In this document: positions 1 through 4,812 of the stretch, piece by piece
Numbering within the stretch: position 1 is the stretch's first letter
How the letters are laid out: each line of letters begins with the position of its first letter
Assembly: GCA_934613165.1 (NCBI GenBank)
Contig: CAKTSW010000100.1
Location: forward strand, 1-5,855
Origin: an uncultured Ellagibacter sp.
GTDB taxonomy: Bacteria > Actinomycetota > Coriobacteriia > Coriobacteriales > Eggerthellaceae
Length of the DNA: 5,855 nucleotides
Direction: 5' to 3'
Notes under the pieces: model-generated
What the model was told of the DNA's origin: nothing
Database searches by the model: none
Seen by the model: the letters and a program-made list of their open reading frames with translations, nothing else
Made by a program: the position numbers and the translations under genes

Positions 1-179
1 GGCGAGCATGGCGCGTCCTAGAGGTAAGTCGCACCGTCCGAAAACCTAATTTGCGCGGTATACGGCCGCCGCGGACGAGAGGGCCCACGGGTGCAAGCTC
101 AAGCCCCGGTGCGCGAGTGTGGGGGCAAAGACTAGGTCAGCCGGAAGAAGCGCATGAAAACGAATAGACGGAGGTTCTT
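1..179. other. Gene-free GC-rich leader, possibly structured RNA
   Basis: I see no convincing coding region here. One + strand frame (from position 3) stays open until a TAG at 165-167, but it has no start with a ribosome binding site and uses many codons the neighbouring genes avoid (CTA, GTA, AGT, AAT, TTG). Several short segments are complementary: GCACCG at 31-36 with CGGTGC at 107-112, CGTCCG at 35-40 with CGGACG at 72-77, GCGG at 55-58 with CCGC at 66-69, and CCCAC at 84-88 with GTGGG at 119-123. Some of these exclude each other, as alternative folds would. The 3' part (127-170) is purine-rich and leads into the Shine-Dalgarno of the lipoprotein gene. No clear sigma-70 promoter was found, so the transcript may start before the window. 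This could be a 5' leader, the 3' end of an RNA gene, or plain spacer. Confidence 0.4.
170..174 (+). promoter_or_regulatory. Shine-Dalgarno GGAGG deciding a GTG start
   Basis: GGAGG lies 5 bases upstream of the GTG at 180. It supports that GTG as the start over the ATG at 154, which is in another frame. Translation from the GTG immediately gives a basic n-region, a hydrophobic stretch and a lipobox, which confirms the choice. Confidence 0.8.
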
Positions 180-1184
180 GTGGCGAAACGTTTCCGTAAA
201 GCGGTCTTGTGCATGGCGCTTGCCGGCGTCATGGCGTTCACCGTGGCGCTTACCGGCTGTGCGTCGTCCTCGTCGGCGTATGCTCCCGAGTCGAAGACCC
301 CTCAGGTGCAAACCCCGACCATCAAGGAAGACGGCGTGCTCCACGTGGGCGTCAACACGGCGCGCGCCCCGCTTGCCGGCATGTCGGGCAGCAAGATCGT
401 CGGCATCGACGTAGACATCGCCGCGGCGATCGCCGACAACCTGGGGCTGAAGCTCTCCATCGTCGATGTGGGAAGCGACCCCGAAGGCGCGCTTAAGAAC
501 GGCGACGTGGACGTGGTGCTCGGCGTCGACAAGAACAGCAGCGACGGCTCGTTCTGGAAGTCGGACTCGTATCTGTCCACGGGCATCGCGCTGTTCGCGA
601 TGTCGAAGAACGCGGCGATCCCCACGGCGGCGACGGGCGCCAAGTTCGCCGCTCAGGTATCTTCCACGAGCGCATGGGCGGTCATGAACGAGTTCGGCGA
701 TTCCTCGCTCACCTCGACGAGCAGCCCGAAGGAAGCGTTCGCGGCGCTTTCCTCGGGAAGCGTGCAGTACGTCGCGGCCGACGCGGTCGTCGGCATGTAC
801 TACGCGAACGGGTCGAACGTCGACGCGAGCATCGTGGCGCTCATGCAGGTTCCGAGCGGGTACTGCGCCGGCGTGCTCGACAGCAACTCCGCGCTGAAGA
901 CGGCGGTGTCCGACGCTCTTGCGAACCTTTCGGGCAACGGCGTCATCGACGTCATCCAGACGAAATGGCTCGGCACGACGATCGACCTTTCGGCCACGCG
1001 CCTGACGGCGGGCGCGAAGGCGGGCAACAAGGTGCAGTCCACAACCGACGCCGCGAGCGACTCGACAACGGACTCCTCCTCGTCGACCGCTGCTACGGCC
1101 ACGACGACTACGACCACCTCGTCTTCGGACGCCTCGTCGACCTCGACGGGCCAGGCAGGTGCGAACGCGGTCAAGGCCTCGTAA
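180..1184 (+). CDS. Solute-binding lipoprotein, family 3 type, with Ser/Thr-rich tail
   Basis: The 334-residue product starts with a lipoprotein signal peptide: basic MAKRFRK, a hydrophobic core (about 8-23) and the lipobox LTGC with the lipidated Cys at 27. It should be anchored outside the cytoplasmic membrane. After a short linker, residues about 46-270 look like a periplasmic binding protein of the amino-acid type (SBP_bac_3). The evidence is the opening strand DGVLHVGVNTARAP, the phrase VGIDVDIAAAIADNLGL (74-90), the GDVDVVLGV strand (108-116), a second-lobe region with AFAALSSGSVQYVAAD, and the closing VIDVIQTKWLG (255-265). Family members bind a small ligand for an ABC importer. Two things are odd. 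The loop after GDVDVVLGV lacks the arginine that holds the ligand carboxylate in HisJ-like proteins, so the ligand may not be an ordinary amino acid. Residues about 285-334 form a Ser/Thr/Ala/Asp low-complexity tail that such proteins normally lack. No permease or ATPase is adjacent. The fold class is fairly sure; the ligand is unknown. Confidence 0.85.
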   Translation: MAKRFRKAVLCMALAGVMAFTVALTGCASSSSAYAPESKTPQVQTPTIKEDGVLHVGVNTARAPLAGMSGSKIVGIDVDIAAAIADNLGLKLSIVDVGSDPEGALKNGDVDVVLGVDKNSSDGSFWKSDSYLSTGIALFAMSKNAAIPTAATGAKFAAQVSSTSAWAVMNEFGDSSLTSTSSPKEAFAALSSGSVQYVAADAVVGMYYANGSNVDASIVALMQVPSGYCAGVLDSNSALKTAVSDALANLSGNGVIDVIQTKWLGTTIDLSATRLTAGAKAGNKVQSTTDAASDSTTDSSSSTAATATTTTTTSSSDASSTSTGQAGANAVKAS

Positions 1185-1220
1185 ACGTTTTCTTCTCTGA
1201 AGAACGCTCCGAATACGACA

Positions 1221-1255
1221 AGCGCCTCGAAGGAAATCCTTCGAGGCGCTTTTTT
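1221..1255 (+). terminator. Strong rho-independent terminator, possibly bidirectional
   Basis: A perfect inverted repeat begins with AGCGCCTCGAAGGA (1221-1234) and its complement ends at 1250. Allowing a four-base AAAT loop, the stem is 13 bp (1221-1233 with 1238-1250). Six T residues follow (1250-1255), starting at the last stem base. It lies 37 bases after the lipoprotein stop and faces the 3' end of the convergent peptidase gene 43 bases away. Read on the minus strand, the hairpin is followed by a looser T-rich stretch (6 of 10), so it may also stop peptidase transcripts. A small hairpin just after the lipoprotein stop (TTCTTC 1190-1195, GAAGAA 1199-1204) lies upstream and has no T-run of its own. 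Confidence 0.92.
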
Positions 1256-1297
1256 CATGCATGCCGCTTGGCGTTGGGGGTTGAGGAGCCTCGGCGC

Positions 1298-4237
1298 CTA
1301 TTCCTGCAACAGGTCGATGACGTCGAAGCCGGCCTTCGCGCTCTCGATGATCTCTCGATTGCCGAACACGCAGATCGCCCGCTTCTCGGCGCACGCGCCG
1401 ACGGAGGTTCCTAAGGCGCGCACGTCGTCGGGCGCCGTATGCACCGTTTCCTCGCGAACCTTCGCGCGAGCGTCGGGGGAAAGCTTCGAGATGAACTGGC
1501 CGTCCTGCCGGCGGGCGAGCTCGCGCGGTTTCACAGGCGAGTCGATTCCCGCGACGGTCGAGACCACGTAGCCGTCCATCTCGGCTTCGGTCGGGTCGAA
1601 CTCGTCGAGCCATGCGCCCGCCGCGGCGAAGCGGGCGAGCGTCTCGTCGAGGTGCGGGTCGCGGTAGGAATAGAAGCGCATGTTGCCTGGGCGGGTGGTG
1701 GAGAACCCGGCGCCGTAGGCACCGCCCTTCACGCGCACCTCGTTCCACAGGTAGTCGTAGGAAAGCGCGCGCGAGGCGACGAGCCAGGCTCCCGAATACG
1801 GCGCGTCGAGCAGCCTTCGGTCGTACCCTTGCGCGGCATAGACGACGTCGGTGGGGACGACGAACGCCTCGGGGGATTCGGGGATGCGCGGCTCGGGCAC
1901 AACAAGCAGGCGCTTCGCATCGTCTTCGGAAGACGTGCGCCCGAGGATCATGCCGGAGGCCGTCGCGCGGGCGAAGTCGGCGTCTGTGCCCGAGTAGCTT
2001 AAGAGGCAGTTGTCGTCGGCGAAGACGCGGCGCGACACGTCCGCGAGCTTCTCGGCGAGGGCGTCCTTCTCCGCGTCGTAGTTGTCGATGAGGCGTTTCA
2101 GGAAACGGTAGAACCCCACGCCGCCCAGCTGCTCGCGCACCACGGCTGCGGGCAGGTAATACGATGCCGCGTGCGCCATCGCCGCGCTGTGGCCGGCGTT
2201 CGCGAAGCCCTGTTCCATCGCGACGCGCTTCTGGACGAGCACGTCTTTCACCTTGCCCGCATCGGAGAAGTCGGTGGAGAGGATGACCTCGGTCGGCAGG
2301 CTCGCCACCGACTCGGCGTTCGCGGAAAGCGCCGAGGCGGAAAGCGTCATCGTGGGGAAGAGCGTGCCGCGATCGGTCGCGTGCTCGTGCACTTCCGTGA
2401 AGAACGAGAGGTTCCCGAGCTTGCTTTGCGTGAGCGTGTCGATCTCGGTCGCGGTGTGCTTGCCGGTGGAAAGCTTGCCGAGGAGCATGGCGAGCACGGT
2501 TGCGTAGGGGAGCTCCTCGAAGGAGAGGCGCTCAAGCCCGAAGTAGCGGTACGCGTACACGATGCCGTGCGTGGCGACGTCGTGACGCAGGCAGGGGATG
2601 GGCCCCTTCTCGTCGAGTGCGTAAGCGGGCTCTGCCGGCGCGCTTCCGATGTCGCTCGGGCGCATGCGGGGCAGCGTCGCCACGGCCTCGGGCGAGTCGG
2701 GGGTTTCCTGCGCGTGGCGCAGCTTCTCGACCTCGCCTTCTATCTCGCGCTTGCCCTCGTCGTCGAGGGTTTCGGCCAGCTGCTCGATGCGGGAATCGGC
2801 CTCGCCCTTCTCGCCGGCGTCTTCCGCGGGCACGATCTCGACGCTCGCCGCGTGGTCGTTCTCGAGGAAGAGCTCGCGCAAAAGCTTCTCGAAGTAGCCT
2901 TCGCGAAGCTTCGCGTGCAGGTTCTCGAACGCCTGCTCGTAGCGCAGGTAGTCGCACGGCGCGTCGTCGTGGTACAGCCAGCTCGCCATGCACGAGCAGG
3001 CGAACATGACGCCGTCGGCCATGCCGAAGTTGCGCTCGCGCAGGAGGAACTCGGCGTGGGAAAGGGCCGCTTCCACGATGCCGCGGTCGAGGCCGCCGTC
3101 GGCGAGCTTGCGCACGGCGCCTTCGAACGCGGGGCGCAGCTTCTCGGCCGCCGTGCCGTCGATTCCCCGCAGCTGCACGACGGCGAAGGGCTGCAGCTGC
3201 GCGTCGGCGACGTAGGCCTGCACGTCGTCGGCGAGCCCGGCGTCGAGCAGCGCGCGTTTCACGGGCGCCTCGTTCGACCCCATGATCGCGTCGAGCAGCA
3301 CGTCGGCGGCGAGCATGCGCTCGCGGTCGCGGGCCTCGCCGATGACGTAGCCCACGGCGCAGCAGGCGTTCTCGGGCGCGGTCTTCATCTTCACGCGGTT
3401 GCCGAAGGAAAGCACGGGCGCCTGCAGCTCAAGCGGGTTCGGCTTGCCGGCGGCCATGCCGCCTGCGGGCGAGGCGTCGAGCAGGCGCTCGTCGATGAAC
3501 TCGAGGAAGCGGTCGATGTCCATGTCGCCGTACAGCACGATCTTCGCGTTGGCCGCGTTGTAGTGGCGGCGATGGGTGTCGAGGAAGCCCTCGTAGGAAA
3601 GCGTCGGGATGGCCGAGGGCTTTCCGCCCGACTCGAAGCGGTAGGCCGTGTCGGGGAAGAGCGCCGCCGAAAGCTCGTCGTAGAGCACCGACTCGGGGTC
3701 GGACAAGGCGCCTTTCATCTCGTTGTAGACCACGCCGTTGTAGGCGAGGGGCGCGGCGTTTTCCTTTCCGTTCGCGTCGGGGGAAAGCTCGATGTGCCAG
3801 CCTTCCTGCTCGAAGATGGTGCGCTTGGAATAGATCGCCGGGTGGAAGACCGCGTCGAGGTAGACGTCCATGAGGTTGAGCAGGTCCTGCTCGTTGGTGC
3901 TCGCGACGGGGTAGACGGTCTTGTCGGGGTAGGTCATCGCGTTCAGGAACGTCTGCATCGAGCTTTTGAGCAGGTTCACGAACGGCTCTTTGACGGGAAA
4001 CTTGTCCGAGCCGCACAAAACGGAGTGCTCGAGGATGTGGAACACGCCCGTGTCGTTTTCAGGGGGCGTCTTGAAGGCGATGGAAAACGCCTTGTTCGCG
4101 TCGTCGTTTCGAAGGTAGAGGAGCTGCGCGCCGGTCGCTTCGTGGTCGAACACGTAGGCGCGCCCGTCGATTTCGGGCAGGTCCTCTGCGGTGCGAACGG
4201 TGAAGCCGTGCGCCGTCTTTGCAGGTTGCAGATCCAT
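1298..4237 (-). CDS. M16C zinc metallopeptidase (PreP/falcilysin-like insulinase family)
   Basis: The 979-residue product is a cytosolic peptide-degrading enzyme of the pitrilysin superfamily, subfamily M16C. Members enclose short unfolded peptides in a clamshell chamber and cut them with zinc. The inverted zinc motif HILEH gives His67, Glu70 and His71; the third ligand is probably Glu173 in GVVYNEMKG. Residues 74-113 carry the conserved stretch including FPVKEPFVNLLKSS and YPDKTVYPVAS. A charged helical linker (about 472-510) leads to QETPDSPEAVATLP (510-523), as in the M16C-associated domain. Near the C-terminus RVKGGAYG supplies Arg835 and Tyr841, with the same six-residue spacing as the substrate-gripping Arg/Tyr pair of PreP. 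Length matches the family and no catalytic residue is missing. There is no signal peptide. I chose the ATG at 4237 because AGAAAGG lies 7 bases upstream. Longer readings from 4279 (adding MKPTTLRFFKKGTD) or 4354 lack a good ribosome binding site. It appears monocistronic, convergent with the lipoprotein gene and divergent from the small membrane protein gene. In bacteria the likely job is clearing peptides left by other proteases. Confidence 0.95.
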   Translation of the reverse strand: MDLQPAKTAHGFTVRTAEDLPEIDGRAYVFDHEATGAQLLYLRNDDANKAFSIAFKTPPENDTGVFHILEHSVLCGSDKFPVKEPFVNLLKSSMQTFLNAMTYPDKTVYPVASTNEQDLLNLMDVYLDAVFHPAIYSKRTIFEQEGWHIELSPDANGKENAAPLAYNGVVYNEMKGALSDPESVLYDELSAALFPDTAYRFESGGKPSAIPTLSYEGFLDTHRRHYNAANAKIVLYGDMDIDRFLEFIDERLLDASPAGGMAAGKPNPLELQAPVLSFGNRVKMKTAPENACCAVGYVIGEARDRERMLAADVLLDAIMGSNEAPVKRALLDAGLADDVQAYVADAQLQPFAVVQLRGIDGTAAEKLRPAFEGAVRKLADGGLDRGIVEAALSHAEFLLRERNFGMADGVMFACSCMASWLYHDDAPCDYLRYEQAFENLHAKLREGYFEKLLRELFLENDHAASVEIVPAEDAGEKGEADSRIEQLAETLDDEGKREIEGEVEKLRHAQETPDSPEAVATLPRMRPSDIGSAPAEPAYALDEKGPIPCLRHDVATHGIVYAYRYFGLERLSFEELPYATVLAMLLGKLSTGKHTATEIDTLTQSKLGNLSFFTEVHEHATDRGTLFPTMTLSASALSANAESVASLPTEVILSTDFSDAGKVKDVLVQKRVAMEQGFANAGHSAAMAHAASYYLPAAVVREQLGGVGFYRFLKRLIDNYDAEKDALAEKLADVSRRVFADDNCLLSYSGTDADFARATASGMILGRTSSEDDAKRLLVVPEPRIPESPEAFVVPTDVVYAAQGYDRRLLDAPYSGAWLVASRALSYDYLWNEVRVKGGAYGAGFSTTRPGNMRFYSYRDPHLDETLARFAAAGAWLDEFDPTEAEMDGYVVSTVAGIDSPVKPRELARRQDGQFISKLSPDARAKVREETVHTAPDDVRALGTSVGACAEKRAICVFGNREIIESAKAGFDVIDLLQE

Positions 4238-4244
4238 GTCGGTG

Positions 4245-4251
4245 CCTTTCT
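4245..4251 (-). promoter_or_regulatory. Shine-Dalgarno of the M16C peptidase gene
   Basis: On the minus strand the sequence reads AGAAAGG, 7 bases before the ATG whose first base is 4237. It decides between this start and two upstream in-frame ATGs (4279 and 4354) that have no comparable site. Confidence 0.75.
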
Positions 4252-4265
4252 TGAAAAAGCGGAGG

Positions 4266-4290
4266 GTTGTGGGCTTCATTGTCTCACAAC
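4266..4290. repeat. Short inverted repeat in the peptidase 5' region
   Basis: GTTGTG (4266-4271) and CACAAC (4285-4290) are perfect inverted arms around a 13-base centre, within the likely 5' leader of the peptidase gene. The pair could be an operator for a dimeric regulator or a weak RNA hairpin. Arms of 6 bases can arise by chance, so this is only suggestive. Confidence 0.25.
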
Positions 4291-4355
4291 GCGCGCGCTT
4301 GGCGGCGGTGCCGTGGATATATCGCCGAGGAATCGCGCAGGGCTTTCCAATCATT

Positions 4356-4361
4356 TATAAT
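4356..4361 (+). promoter_or_regulatory. -10 box TATAAT for the bitopic membrane protein genes
   Basis: A perfect TATAAT sits in an AT-rich patch inside otherwise GC-rich DNA, 30 bases before the ATG at 4392, so the transcript would have a leader of roughly 20-25 bases. No good -35 hexamer occurs 16-18 bases upstream, which suggests an activator or relaxed -35 dependence. On the minus strand the same patch reads TATAAA (4359 to 4354), a possible -10 for the peptidase gene, also with a poor -35. A second minus-strand candidate is TATATC (4321 to 4316). Confidence 0.55.
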
Positions 4362-4391
4362 CGGGTGCGATAACGAAAGGAAGGCAGGGCC

Positions 4392-4760
4392 ATGGCGCAG
4401 GACGATTCGAGGTTTTCCCATATCAGCGTGTCGGCGGGGGACGAAGACGACGTGGTGATCGTCGCCGGCGACGCGCGTGCGCAAGCGTCTTCGCGCGCGG
4501 CGGAGCCCGTCGTCTCGCCTAAGCCCGAGCCTGTTTCCGAGCGCGTGCGGGAAGGCGAGGGCGAACCGGCGGCCGCGCCCCGCAAATCCGCGCCGGCAAG
4601 GCCCGAAGCGCCCAAGCGCTCCAGCGCGCGCGACCGCTACGAGGAAACGACGCTCGATGACCTGCAGAACGCGAAGATGTCCTCGATGCAGAAGGCGATC
4701 ATCGTCGTCGCGGCCATCGGCGTCATCGCGTTCGCGGTCTATTACCTGTTCTTGAGATAG
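4392..4760 (+). CDS. Small tail-anchored membrane protein of unknown function
   Basis: I do not recognise this 122-residue protein. Residues 1-80 are hydrophilic and low in complexity: an acidic start (DDSRFSH, then AGDEDD at 15-20 before VVIVAG), then a Pro/Ala/Glu/Arg-rich stretch (about 30-80) expected to be disordered. Residues 81-101 (DRYEETTLDDLQNAKMSSMQK) look like the best-ordered and likely most conserved part. A single membrane helix follows (about 102-120, IIVVAAIGVIAFAVYYLF) and the chain ends two residues later. With basic residues before the helix, the N-terminal region should face the cytoplasm, making this a C-tail-anchored protein with almost nothing outside. The start is supported by AGGAAGG at 4378-4384, 7 bases before the ATG. 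It is the first gene after the TATAAT box and is followed after 52 bases by another bitopic protein gene on the same strand, so the two are probably an operon. A role as an adaptor or small subunit of an envelope complex is only a guess. Confidence 0.8.
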   Translation: MAQDDSRFSHISVSAGDEDDVVIVAGDARAQASSRAAEPVVSPKPEPVSERVREGEGEPAAAPRKSAPARPEAPKRSSARDRYEETTLDDLQNAKMSSMQKAIIVVAAIGVIAFAVYYLFLR

Positions 4761-4768
4761 CGAGCAAA

Positions 4769-4794
4769 ACGGCCGGTCGCGCGGCCGTGCTTTT
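4769..4794 (+). terminator. GC-rich hairpin with short T-run between the two membrane protein genes
   Basis: ACGGCCG (4769-4775) and CGGCCGT (4782-4788) form a 7-bp stem with a 6-base loop. GC and then only four T residues (4791-4794) follow. The T-run is short and offset, so it looks like a weak terminator, an attenuator or an mRNA-stabilising 3' hairpin. It ends just before the ribosome binding site (AGGAAGG, 4795-4801) of the next gene. Confidence 0.45.
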
Positions 4795-4812
4795 AGGAAG
4801 GTTGGAATCACG

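Noticed and set aside
130..155. Resemblance to the SRP RNA domain IV (AGGTCAG, then CCGGAAG)
   Set aside because: The GGAA tetraloop surroundings do not form the conserved symmetric and asymmetric loops. The typical AGCAGCC strand is absent, and the segment is too close to a coding start.
81..160. Resemblance to cobalamin or cyclic di-GMP (GEMM) riboswitch segments (GGGTGCAAGCTC, GGGGGCAAAGACTAGG)
   Set aside because: Only short local similarities. The cobalamin core pairing and B12 box are not found, and the GEMM 3' GGTTRCCG-type segment is missing.
132..1748. 538-codon minus-strand open frame across the lipoprotein gene and the peptidase 3' end
   Set aside because: Arg-rich composition without domains, spans a strong terminator, and runs antisense to a clear lipoprotein with signal peptide and Shine-Dalgarno.
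4238..4354. Longer N-terminus for the peptidase (start at 4279 or 4354), including a basic MKPTTLRFFKKGTD
   Set aside because: No Shine-Dalgarno before either ATG. The 4237 start has one with ideal spacing and gives the normal family length.
2171..4360. Very long + strand open frame (729 codons) opposite the peptidase gene
   Set aside because: Its protein is rich in Arg, Val, Gly, His and Glu with no domain. It exists because the minus-strand gene has GC-rich third positions. The M16C reading is unambiguous.
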